This document shows, piece by piece, positions 1 through 5,789 of a stretch of DNA of 7,399 nt. Positions within the stretch are counted from its first letter, which is position 1. The number at the start of each line of letters is the position of its first letter. Origin of the DNA: Actinomycetes bacterium (lineage in GTDB: Bacteria; Actinomycetota; Actinomycetes; Nanopelagicales; Nanopelagicaceae). Made by a program: the position numbers and the translations under genes. Below the pieces are notes generated by a model, which searched no databases, had not been told where the DNA came from, and saw only the letters and a program-made list of their open reading frames with translations. The stretch spans positions 1-7,399 of the forward strand of contig BJFZ01000056.1 of NCBI GenBank assembly GCA_014190175.1, in the 5' to 3' direction.

Positions 1-120
1 GCAATTGAAATTGGTGTAGTTGATGAAATATTAGAACCAACAGTCACTCGTACTGCATTAGCCCAAGCAATTTTGCAAGCGCCGGCTAATCGCGGCTTGC
101 ATGGAAACATTCCGCTTTAA
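1..120 (+). CDS. C-terminal end of acyl-CoA carboxylase carboxyltransferase (beta) subunit, partial
   Basis: The frame is open from the first base and ends at TAA 118-120, giving 39 residues. The tail contains VVDEILEPTVTRTALAQAI and ends in HGNIPL. That ending, with a preceding VDE-(I/V)-EP-x-(E/V)TR stretch, is the usual C-terminus of the biotin-dependent acetyl/propionyl-CoA carboxylase carboxyltransferase subunit (AccD/PccB type) of Actinobacteria. This subunit transfers the carboxyl group from carboxybiotin to acyl-CoA in the cytoplasm, feeding fatty-acid synthesis or propionyl-CoA metabolism. The catalytic domain lies outside the window, so acetyl versus propionyl specificity cannot be decided. 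The next gene (DUF3145, opposite strand) ends only 3 nt away, leaving no room for a separate terminator. Location beside DUF3145 agrees with actinobacterial gene order as I recall it and slightly favours the fatty-acid-synthesis carboxylase. Confidence 0.8.
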   Translation, partial: AIEIGVVDEILEPTVTRTALAQAILQAPANRGLHGNIPL

Positions 121-123
121 CAA

Positions 124-651
124 TTATCCAGTTGCGTGTAACCAGCGCATACTTTCTTGGCCTTGGCGATACGGAGCAAGCTCTGCTTCCCATTCCACAC
201 CTAAGGCTTTAGCAAACTCCTCTTCAAAATCTATTCCGCGTTTATAACAACTTTCCAAAATTGCACCGATCTGATTTTCAGAGATTAAGACGTCGCCATT
301 TTTTCCAACAGTTGCATGATGCAAACCAAGTGATGGGGTTCCTAAATATCTAGCGCCATCGCTATCCCGTCCGCCCATTTCACAAACATCAAACCTCAAG
401 TAATTCCAACCGGCGAGCGCTGTTGCAATCTCACCTGCCCGACCAGAAGGTGCACTAAAACGTAAACGTGTTTGAAAACTTCCCGGAGTTAAAGGTTGTG
501 CGCTCCAAGTTATTTGCAACTTGCAATCCAGTGCACGCTCTAGCGACCATTCAACATGAGCAAGCAATGCTTTGGGTGCTGCAAATATTTCTATCCAGCC
601 CGAAACAAAATGCTGATTTAATTTAGCGCGTGCATTATTTGCACTTGCCAT
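124..651 (-). CDS. DUF3145 family protein
   Basis: This 175-residue protein matches the actinobacterial DUF3145 family as I know it. Landmarks are an N-terminal APKALLAHVEWSLERAL segment (about 25-41), a W-S-A-Q-P-L-TPGSF stretch (about 49-58), AGWNYLRFDVCE (about 80-91), the YLGTPSLGLHHATVGKNGD block (about 102-120), and a C-terminal EWEAELAPYRQG...MRWLHATG. Family members are of similar length and also end in a RWLH motif. The molecular function is unknown. There is no signal peptide or membrane segment, so it is probably cytoplasmic. The ATG start at 649-651 is supported by an AGGAGG-like Shine-Dalgarno on the minus strand (656-661). It runs tail to tail with the carboxylase gene, separated by 3 nt. 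Presence of the family is strong evidence for an actinobacterial host. Confidence 0.88.
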   Translation of the reverse strand: MASANNARAKLNQHFVSGWIEIFAAPKALLAHVEWSLERALDCKLQITWSAQPLTPGSFQTRLRFSAPSGRAGEIATALAGWNYLRFDVCEMGGRDSDGARYLGTPSLGLHHATVGKNGDVLISENQIGAILESCYKRGIDFEEEFAKALGVEWEAELAPYRQGQESMRWLHATG

Positions 652-757
652 GGTTCCTCCTGGCCTTGCATGCGGTGCACTTGCCTCTCAGGTGCGACCT
701 TCCCCAGTCCACCTACGAGCTTCCTACCGCTTTAACTACTGACCAGTATTTATTTAG

Positions 758-782
758 GAGGGGGCACATGATGCTCCTTTTT
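758..782 (+). other. G-rich hairpin followed by a T run
   Basis: GGGGGCA (760-766) pairs with TGCTCCT (772-778) around the loop CATGA, with two G-U pairs, and can extend by an A-T and a G-U pair. The 3' arm runs into TTTTT (778-782). The shape is terminator-like or SD-masking. It lies upstream of the cold-shock gene with no + strand gene just before it, so an attenuator or small-RNA end is as likely as a classical terminator. Confidence 0.3.
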
Positions 783-824
783 CCGCAAAATAACCAGATC
801 AGCCAAATTAACAACTTCCGCTGA
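768..824 (+). CDS. Possible 18-residue leader peptide (speculative)
   Basis: A short frame starts at ATG 768 (a second ATG follows at 771) and stops at TGA 822-824, encoding MMLLFPQNNQISQINNFR. The support is a strong Shine-Dalgarno, AGGAGG at 756-761, six bases before the first ATG. The start codon sits in the loop of a G-rich hairpin (758-780), so the SD and start could be structurally masked. There is no homology I recognise and no codon-bias evidence at this length. The complementary strand also shows an AAGGAG followed by ATG, because AGGAG is inverted-repeated here. The apparent signal may therefore be a by-product of the hairpin. Confidence 0.18.
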   Translation: MMLLFPQNNQISQINNFR

Positions 825-836
825 GCCTAAAAAGTG

Positions 837-865
837 CTGACCAAGATCTAGACACCCCCTAAACC
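837..865 (+). promoter_or_regulatory. Candidate promoter for the cold-shock gene
   Basis: CTGACC (837-842) resembles a -35 element, matching TTGACA at four positions. It is followed after 17 nt by TAAACC (860-865), a weak -10. Transcription would begin around 872, giving a 5' leader of about 150 nt, a length typical of cold-shock mRNAs. The -10 is poor, so this is a tentative call. Confidence 0.28.
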
Positions 866-978
866 TCAGGTAGACTTCTGGGCAGTCCAACGCTTGGCAG
901 TACCCGTTTCTTGGCTCGGCCGGTTAATCCCCGGAAGACGGCTTTGTTCGGTATCGCTGTGAAAGAGAAAGACTGGCG

Positions 979-995
979 CCTGTGGAATTCACAGG
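979..995 (+). other. Leader hairpin just upstream of the cold-shock ribosome-binding site
   Basis: CCTGTG (979-984) and CACAGG (990-995) form a perfect 6-bp stem around GAATT. It ends 15 nt before the AAGGA Shine-Dalgarno (1011-1015) of the cold-shock gene and could influence translation or mRNA stability. There is no T run, so it is not a terminator. Confidence 0.45.
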
Positions 996-1024
996 AGTCC
1001 CCACATACCGAAGGATAAAGCTCA

Positions 1025-1228
1025 ATGGCAACAGGAACAGTTAAGTGGTTCAACTCAGAAAAGGGATTTGGTTTCATTGCAGTTGATGGTGGCGGAGCAG
1101 ATGTTTTCGTTCACTACTCAACCATTCAAGGAAACGGTTACAAGTCACTTAATGAAGGTCAGGCAGTAACTTTTGACATCGTCCAGGGACCAAAAGGTCC
1201 ACAGGCCGATCAAGTAGTGCCTAGCTAA
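1025..1228 (+). CDS. Cold-shock protein, CspA family
   Basis: This 67-residue single cold-shock domain is full length for the family. It shows the canonical start [10 protein letters not shown], the RNP1 motif KGFGFI (residues 14-19), and the RNP2-like VFVHY (about 27-31), followed by a [17 protein letters not shown] segment that is standard in actinobacterial CspA-type proteins. These proteins form a five-stranded OB fold that binds single-stranded RNA and DNA in the cytoplasm and acts as an RNA chaperone. Whether this one is cold-induced or constitutive cannot be told from sequence. The ATG at 1025 is preceded by AAGGA at 1011-1015 (9-nt spacing). It is transcribed alone: a long leader lies upstream and a strong terminator begins 20 nt after the stop. 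The paralogue name (cspA, cspB, and so on) cannot be assigned. Confidence 0.96.
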   Translation: MATGTVKWFNSEKGFGFIAVDGGGADVFVHYSTIQGNGYKSLNEGQAVTFDIVQGPKGPQADQVVPS

Positions 1229-1247
1229 TTAACCGCTAGTTTCTTGC

Positions 1248-1288
1248 AAGAAGAGCTTTGGATTTATCCAAGGCTCTTCTTCTTTTTT
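1248..1288 (+). terminator. Intrinsic terminator of the cold-shock gene
   Basis: AAGAAGAGCTTTGGA (1248-1262) pairs along its full 15 nt (one T-G pair) with TCCAAGGCTCTTCTT (1267-1281) around the loop TTTA. C and six T residues (1283-1288) follow. The orientation is + only, since there is no T run on the other side. The right part lies inside the coding sequence of the convergent M23 gene (stop at 1264-1266). Confidence 0.93.
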
Positions 1289-1845
1289 GCAACAGCATTA
1301 ACTGGAGATAAATTTTCTCCCACTTTCCAAGCATCTAAATAAGGCCACGGATAAACTGTTCCGCGTCTGATCTTCCAATCCCCCGCTTTTGTTGGCCAAG
1401 AGATTCCAAAATGTAAGTGTGGAGAAGTTCCTCGCGCAGAACCTGTTGAACCCACTTTTCCTAAAATATCTCCAGCCATCACATTAACGCCTGGTTCGAT
1501 TCCATCTGCCACGCTTAATAAATGTGAACCGTAATAACGCACACCATCGATGCCAATAATTGATACTGATAATCCGCCACGATCTTGACCTCTATTATTT
1601 TTACTACTCCAAATATCTTTAGAATTTACATCTTCAACCACGCCATCTATGGGTGCAACAAAAGCACAACCTTTTTTAGCCAAAATATCGGTCGCTGGAT
1701 AATCATGATGTGCGCGTGCGTATTTCACCGTGCAATCAGCAATTGGAAATTGATAAAGCCGGGCAGCACTTGCTGGTGGAAGATTTATGACCATAACCGA
1801 GATTAATGAAAACTTAACCACCAAACTTGCAAATCCCCTGATCAC
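1264..1845 (-). CDS. Secreted M23-family (LytM/NlpD-like) metallopeptidase
   Basis: The 193-residue protein has a signal peptide: basic N-terminus (R3, K11), hydrophobic core FSLISVMVINL, and likely cleavage after PPASA near residue 27. The mature part is an M23 domain. It has an HHDYPATD metal-site segment (46-53), an APIDGVVE strand (64-71), YGSHLLS with H108, and the HLHFG motif (143-147). M23 enzymes are zinc endopeptidases cutting peptidoglycan cross-links outside the membrane. The first motif has wider His-Asp spacing than the usual HxxxD, a variant I recall from actinobacterial members, so activity is likely but unproven. The start shown is GTG 1843-1845 with a weak SD. A TTG at 1822-1824, nine bases after AGGGGA, would leave the signal peptide intact and is a real alternative. 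The C-terminus AKKKKSLG is encoded by the neighbour's terminator stem and T run. Confidence 0.85.
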   Translation of the reverse strand: MIRGFASLVVKFSLISVMVINLPPASAARLYQFPIADCTVKYARAHHDYPATDILAKKGCAFVAPIDGVVEDVNSKDIWSSKNNRGQDRGGLSVSIIGIDGVRYYGSHLLSVADGIEPGVNVMAGDILGKVGSTGSARGTSPHLHFGISWPTKAGDWKIRRGTVYPWPYLDAWKVGENLSPVNAVAKKKKSLG

Positions 1846-1889
1846 GCCCTAAGGGTAGCAAAAAAATTAAAGTATGCGATTATTTACCG

Positions 1890-3053
1890 GTGGCTAGAGA
1901 AATTGTGATAATGGGATCGGGTGAAACAAGTCCCACTATGGTGACTCCGCATCAGCAAATTATTTCGAATCTGGCGGGCAACCCAAATCCGATACTAAAT
2001 ATTTTGGACACCCCTTTTGGATTTCAAGAAAATGCCGATTTACTTACTGCGAAAATTACTGAGTATTTTGCAAATTCAGTGGGGGCAAAAGTTGGAACAG
2101 TTTCATTAAAAGATTCAAGCCCAAGTGGAGATCAGCTTGGGGTCGCTGTAAATAGTATTCGTAACTCAGATTGGCTTTTTGCTGGACCAGGTAGCCCAAG
2201 TTATGCGCTTAAGGTGTGGAAAAATCTGGGCATAACACCAAGTTTTGATGAAATCCTTTCGCGTGGGGCATTAGTTTTTGCATCTGCAGGGGCACTCGCA
2301 GTGGGCTCATTTACAATTCCGATTTATGAAATTTACCGAGTTGGTCATGAGCCATATTGGTTAGATGGGTTAAATTTGTTGGAGCGCCATACCGGTATGC
2401 GTGCGTCGATAATTCCACACTTTGATAATACTGAAGGTGCAAATCATGACACTCGATATTGCTACATGGGTGAACGTCGATTGCAAATTTTAGAGAAATT
2501 ATTACCGGACGATAACTTCATAATTGGTGTTGATGAACATAGTGGCGTCTCGTTTGATCTAGATCTAAAGATAGCTAAAGTTTTTGGACGTGGTCAGATG
2601 ACGATTCGACACCATGGGCAATCATGGATCGTAAAAAATGGTCAAACCGCTACTTTTGAGGAGATTGTTTCGCATGCCAAGAGTAAAATTTCAAATCAGC
2701 CCTCAATTAACAAATTAAACGTTGACCCAACTCAAATTGAAAACCTGTTAGCATCTGGTGAAGTTTCTAAGGCTGTTGCTTGTATTTTAAATCTTGATGA
2801 ATTAGATCGAAATGCCGAAACTCGTGCAGTGGTTCATTCCTTGGTATCAAAATTAGGAACAATTGCTGCTAGCCCACAAGTAGATCTTAATTTGGTGATT
2901 GCGCCTTTTGTTGCGGTTTTACTACAGCTACGTGACGCTGCTCGACTATCTGAAAGATGGGCAGATGCTGATGCGATTAGAGATTGGCTCTTGGAGATGA
3001 AGATAACAATTACCGACTCAAAAACTGGGACAACATGGAAAATGGATATCTGA
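1890..3053 (+). CDS. Peptidase S51 / class I GATase-like hydrolase fused to a CysS-type C-terminal domain
   Basis: Residues 1-265 form a peptidase S51 (cyanophycinase/dipeptidase E) or class I glutamine-amidotransferase-like domain. It has MGSGETSPTM near the start, AGPGSPSYA (98-106), the nucleophile elbow FASAGALAVG (S132), IIPHFD (H177 as probable catalytic His) and GVDEHSGV (213-220). Residues about 285-386 are helical and end in RWADADAIRDWL, then ITDSKTGTTWK. This strongly resembles the C-terminus of cysteinyl-tRNA synthetase (ADxIRDxL...DTPxGTxW). The first domain suggests a serine peptidase or amidase acting in the cytoplasm (no signal peptide); the substrate is unknown. It lacks the catalytic parts of CysS. 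The start GTG 1890 has no SD and may be leaderless; ATG 1911 is an alternative but would delete the first strand. Its stop overlaps the ATG of the next gene. Confidence 0.82.
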   Translation: MAREIVIMGSGETSPTMVTPHQQIISNLAGNPNPILNILDTPFGFQENADLLTAKITEYFANSVGAKVGTVSLKDSSPSGDQLGVAVNSIRNSDWLFAGPGSPSYALKVWKNLGITPSFDEILSRGALVFASAGALAVGSFTIPIYEIYRVGHEPYWLDGLNLLERHTGMRASIIPHFDNTEGANHDTRYCYMGERRLQILEKLLPDDNFIIGVDEHSGVSFDLDLKIAKVFGRGQMTIRHHGQSWIVKNGQTATFEEIVSHAKSKISNQPSINKLNVDPTQIENLLASGEVSKAVACILNLDELDRNAETRAVVHSLVSKLGTIAASPQVDLNLVIAPFVAVLLQLRDAARLSERWADADAIRDWLLEMKITITDSKTGTTWKMDI

Positions 3054-3760
3054 TGAATGTTGGGCCGATCGCGCTAGTGGGTTCTGGTGAATATCTACCA
3101 GTGATGCAACCTCTTGAAACAAAATTGATTGCTGGGAGAAACCCGAAGTATGTTCAGATACCAATTGCCTCTGCGCCAGAGGGTGAAACTTCATTGAAGC
3201 ACTGGGTGAGTCTTGGCAAAGCACAAGCGGATCGAATCGGCGTCGAATCTCTTTCGGTCATAGCGCATAATCGCGAAGATGCCGACAATCCAGAGATTGC
3301 CCAACAGGTAAGAGGTGCCGGATTAATCTATCTTTCTGGCGGAAATCCCACATTTCTAGCCAATACATTGCGGGGAACTTTATTGTGGCATGAGATCAAA
3401 CAAGCTTGGGAAAATGGTGCAGCACTTGCTGGATGTAGTGCTGGAGCAATGGTCTTAACCGAGCAGTTCACGGTTCCAACACTTAGATTCCCGACGGTGC
3501 AAGGAGTGGGACTTTTACCTCACCTTAAAGTGATACCGCATTTTGATCGTTTCTTTGCCAAGATGCCAGATTTTGTGAGCAGATTTATTAAGTCACCAAA
3601 GGGGGTCACACTTTTAGGTATAGATGAAGAAACTGCAGTAGTTGGTGGACCTTTGGAGTGGGACGTGTACGGGAGACAATCTGCTTGGCTTTTTATTGAT
3701 GGAGTAAAAAAAGAATTCAGGGAAGGCTCAACTTTTTTCACACCCGGCCTACAAAATTGA
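3053..3760 (+). CDS. Peptidase S51 family protein (cyanophycinase/dipeptidase E-like)
   Basis: The start is placed at ATG 3053-3055, which shares one base with the upstream TGA (TGATG), giving 235 residues beginning MNVGPIALVGSGEYLPVM. An in-frame ATG at 2984 would add 23 residues that look like read-through of the other gene. The domain is a single S51-like fold: LSGGNPTFL (95-102), the nucleophile elbow AGCSAGAM (S129), VIPHFDRF (H163 as probable catalytic His) and GIDEETAV (189-196). S51 enzymes are cytoplasmic serine peptidases cleaving unusual or short Asp-containing peptides, including cyanophycin dipeptide units. The DQHF context I recall around the catalytic His of true cyanophycinases is replaced by IPHF, so I would not call it CphB. 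It shares every motif, in order, with its upstream neighbour and is almost certainly co-translated with it. Confidence 0.85.
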   Translation: MNVGPIALVGSGEYLPVMQPLETKLIAGRNPKYVQIPIASAPEGETSLKHWVSLGKAQADRIGVESLSVIAHNREDADNPEIAQQVRGAGLIYLSGGNPTFLANTLRGTLLWHEIKQAWENGAALAGCSAGAMVLTEQFTVPTLRFPTVQGVGLLPHLKVIPHFDRFFAKMPDFVSRFIKSPKGVTLLGIDEETAVVGGPLEWDVYGRQSAWLFIDGVKKEFREGSTFFTPGLQN

Positions 3761-3835
3761 TGAGCACGTTGCCCTTAAAAAACTTCCTTAAATTGACAAC
3801 AAATCTCATCATAGAAACAAATATATTTAAACTTG

Positions 3836-5221
3836 CTAAAGAAGAGACTCAATTGCCTCTCCCACGCGTTCAATTAATTCATCCAATGCTCCAGGACCTA
3901 GCAAGGTTTGCCAAACTTGGTATCGCCCGCGGTCATACGATTCAGCCGTAGGTACATAAACATAACCTGGACCATTAGTGCAGTTGAGCACAAAAATTAC
4001 ACGATCAGGGAAACGCGACCTGAGTTCAATTTGAAATTTCGAGTATGCCTCACCCGGATGTGCGACGAATACCGCTTCACCAAATCTCCAAATCCAAACT
4101 GGATGCGTCGTTCCAGACTCACGGAGATATCCCTCACGCAATTTCTTTGCCCGCTTAATTCTGACGCTTCGAGCATTCGGATCTATGTTCTTCCAAAGTT
4201 CTTCAAGCTCCTCGATGCTAGGAATAACTTTAAGCGGTAGTTTCAAATCTAAACGTTGAAATGAATCTGTTCGCTCTGGAATAAACTTCTCTTCACCCCA
4301 TTCACCTAATAGCGCTCCTGATTCAACAGTCTTCAAGAATTTAAGCCGAGTTGACGGTGGGAGCATATTTTCGATTACCGACAAAGTGGCAAATCCCAAA
4401 ATTCGCCCATTCTTATCCGCCACTCGCGTATCTCCTGTGAAACCATCACGAGGTGCAAGGTCTCCCGAAGCACCTTGCAAAAAAAGTACTGGTGCATCGT
4501 GTTTGCTTTCAATTAAATCCCTTGCTGCCCCAACGAAATCAGGAGATGCCAAGGAGTTATCCCAAGCCAGTGTTGTCGGGTGACATGCGTAGTTAATAAT
4601 AATTCCGATAGTTTTGGAATTTAAGTCAGATATTCGCGCAACAGCAAGAGTGTCATCTGCCGGCTGGTTTGGATTAAATGCCACGACATCTTCTGATCCA
4701 CATGGAAGATCGCGATTAACTGCAAGGGCACACTTGCCGTATCCCCAGCTAACATCTACTAAAACGCTCTCCGCTAATGCTTGTCGACAAGCCGAAACAA
4801 TCTCTCCAATTGCAACGCCGTGATATTCGATCGCAGCTTGCCCTCCCTCTAACCCCCCTACATCGGAGGAGGTCGTTGGGCCAGCATGAGTGTGCGTTAA
4901 ATGTAATAGCAGTTGATTTTCGTTTATTTCGAGCTCTCGAATTATCACACCTCTTATTAGCAAGTCATCTGTTATCCCCTGCCACCAACCCCAATCAACC
5001 GAAACAATAAAATGTGACTCTCCATTTTTCGAAAGAATTGCCATTGCGGTGGCAGTGATGTGATTGTGTACCCCTGTCGTCACATGAACCTTCGACGCTC
5101 CCCAATTTTCTGTACGAGTACCTATTGGAGGATCAATGATTCTTCGAGCGCAACCAGCTCTCATCCTGGTAACTTTTGGAGTCCACGTCGGCTCTTGCGG
5201 GAAAAGTTTTCCTTGATTCAT
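3836..5221 (-). CDS. Neutral/alkaline ceramidase-family hydrolase, serine motif altered
   Basis: This 461-residue protein matches the N-terminal catalytic domain of the neutral/alkaline non-lysosomal ceramidase family. Motifs in order are GVHNHITATAMAI (50-62), LTHTHAGP (108-115), NYACHPT (210-216), LQGASGDLAPR (248-258), HPGEAYS (388-394) and GYVYVPTAESYDRGRYQ (419-435). The zinc ligands of true ceramidases (two His, Glu, Tyr) map plausibly to a His of THTH, H214, E391 and Y429. The hexapeptide GDVSPN, whose serine is essential in characterised ceramidases, reads GDLAPR here, with Ala256 instead of Ser. There is no signal peptide and no room for the usual C-terminal Ig-like domain, so it is a cytoplasmic, probably zinc-dependent hydrolase of unknown substrate rather than a proven ceramidase. 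ATG 5219-5221 follows AGGA with 4-nt spacing. The gene converges with the S51 pair across a 75-nt gap. Confidence 0.83.
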   Translation of the reverse strand: MNQGKLFPQEPTWTPKVTRMRAGCARRIIDPPIGTRTENWGASKVHVTTGVHNHITATAMAILSKNGESHFIVSVDWGWWQGITDDLLIRGVIIRELEINENQLLLHLTHTHAGPTTSSDVGGLEGGQAAIEYHGVAIGEIVSACRQALAESVLVDVSWGYGKCALAVNRDLPCGSEDVVAFNPNQPADDTLAVARISDLNSKTIGIIINYACHPTTLAWDNSLASPDFVGAARDLIESKHDAPVLFLQGASGDLAPRDGFTGDTRVADKNGRILGFATLSVIENMLPPSTRLKFLKTVESGALLGEWGEEKFIPERTDSFQRLDLKLPLKVIPSIEELEELWKNIDPNARSVRIKRAKKLREGYLRESGTTHPVWIWRFGEAVFVAHPGEAYSKFQIELRSRFPDRVIFVLNCTNGPGYVYVPTAESYDRGRYQVWQTLLGPGALDELIERVGEAIESLL

Positions 5222-5510
5222 TTAATCCTGAATCCCTTCAAGAAAGGCTCGTTGTATTCCAAAAACAAGTCCCAGGTGCTTGCTGCTTCATCTCTTCACC
5301 CTACTCAACTCTTTTATCTTTGCAATGTGCGTATTTACTGTGCAAGTAGCAACTGGAAATATTTATGCGAAATCTTCCGCACTTGTGGAATCTGTGACTA
5401 TGCCAAACAGGCCTAAGGAGGGGAAATTTGCGATTGATTTTCGCATAATCATCAACTATTCCGGCTCACGAGTACGTGTCTATGGAAATGAACCTCTAAG
5501 ATTTAGCGTG
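5222..5510. other. Intergenic region between the ceramidase-like gene and the tRNA
   Basis: No gene is supported in these 289 nt. The region must carry the promoter of the leftward ceramidase-like gene and of the rightward tRNA, but I see no clear paired -35/-10 for the former. It contains TTATGCGAAA (5363-5372) and its perfect inverse TTTCGCATAA (5439-5448). An isolated AAGGAGGGG at 5416-5424 has no useful frame after it. Confidence 0.6.
5497..5502 (+). promoter_or_regulatory. Candidate -10 element for the tRNA
   Basis: TAAGAT (5497-5502) matches the TAnnnT pattern and would place the transcript start around 5509, just before the mature tRNA. No convincing -35 is seen at the matching distance. 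Another possible pair lies further upstream, TTGATT with TATTCC 17 nt later. Confidence 0.3.
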
Positions 5511-5587
5511 GGGGCGGTAGCTCAGTTGGTTAGAGCCCCGGACTCATAATCCGGTCGTCGTCGGTTCGAGCCCGACCCGCCCCACCA
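5511..5587 (+). tRNA. tRNA with anticodon CAT, probably elongator tRNA-Met
   Basis: The cloverleaf is complete. The acceptor stem is GGGGCGG (5511-5517) with CCGCCCC (5577-5583). The D arm is GCTC/GAGC, and the anticodon stem CCGGA/TCCGG surrounds the loop CTCATAA (anticodon CAT 5545-5547). A 5-nt variable loop follows, then the T arm GTCGG-TTCGAGC-CCGAC. Discriminator A5584 is followed by an encoded CCA (5585-5587). All stems are perfectly paired. The body GTAGCTCAGTTGGTTAGAGC resembles elongator tRNA-Met. A lysidine-modified tRNA-Ile2 has the same gene-level anticodon and cannot be fully excluded. An initiator is unlikely, because the first pair is a matched G-C. Confidence 0.95.
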
Positions 5588-5681
5588 GATTTGATTTATG
5601 ATATAAAAATTTCCGCACCTAATTCTTTTAATTTTTTAAATCCATTTGATTGCTTGGAAATTGGTTAACTTGCTTTAGTAA

Positions 5682-5705
5682 ATTGAACAAGTCATTGGGT
5701 TCAAT
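5682..5705. repeat. Inverted repeat upstream of the lipoprotein gene
   Basis: ATTGAAC and GTTCAAT are perfect 7-bp inverses separated by 10 nt. The repeat lies about 85 nt before the candidate -35 of the lipoprotein gene. It could be a regulator site or an RNA hairpin, but in so AT-rich a stretch chance is also possible. Confidence 0.35.
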
Positions 5706-5789
5706 CAAATTAGGTATGTAAATGCCTTTCTGTAACTTGTCAGAAAAAATTATTTATTAAAATCATTAATAATACTAATAGCTTAAGTC

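Larger units (their letters stand above)
652..1024. other. Gene-free leader region between DUF3145 and the cold-shock gene
   Basis: About 370 nt separate the divergent starts of DUF3145 and the cold-shock gene, and no long gene is supported. The stretch holds several possible RNA structures on the + strand: GCACTTG/CAGGTGC around a 5-nt loop (677-695), a G-rich hairpin at 758-780, CCAA/TTGG around CGC near 888-898, a GCCG...CGGC fold near 919-943, and CCTGTG/CACAGG at 979-995. A candidate promoter lies near 837-865 and an 18-codon frame at 768-824. Long structured 5' leaders are known for cold-shock mRNAs. That this leader acts similarly is inference. I do not match it to a known riboswitch. 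Confidence 0.6.

Noticed and set aside
674..699. A CTGAGA-containing minus-strand segment suggesting a TPP riboswitch before DUF3145
   Set aside because: Only the hexamer matches. The rest of the THI-box consensus and its pairing pattern are absent, and DUF3145 is not a thiamine gene.
630..824. A 64-codon + strand frame overlapping the start of DUF3145
   Set aside because: Its first part is antisense to the DUF3145 start and its RBS, and the composition is not protein-like. Only the last 18 codons have their own Shine-Dalgarno, and those are listed separately at low confidence.
859..1077. A 72-codon minus-strand frame across the cold-shock leader and start
   Set aside because: It is antisense to a certain gene, has no recognisable protein features and is explained by the absence of stops in a short stretch.
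2984..3052. N-terminal extension of the second S51 gene from an upstream ATG
   Set aside because: The 23 extra residues lie in another frame of the upstream gene and precede the conserved first strand. The ATG at 3053, overlapping the stop, gives the normal family start.
3761..3835. A bidirectional terminator expected between the convergent S51 and ceramidase-like genes
   Set aside because: The 75-nt gap is AT-rich but I could find no convincing GC stem with a T run in either orientation.
3757..5010. Several 64-110-codon + strand frames opposite the ceramidase-like gene
   Set aside because: They are shadows of a long gene with clear family motifs and lack Shine-Dalgarno sequences and recognisable domains.
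5280..5549. An 89-codon + strand frame running into the tRNA
   Set aside because: Its C-terminus AVAQLVRAPDS is the well-known artefact of translating a tRNA gene, and there is no ribosome-binding site.
5560..5587. An attachment site formed by the tRNA 3' end
   Set aside because: No second copy of the tRNA 3' end and no integrase are visible in the window, so an att call is not supported.
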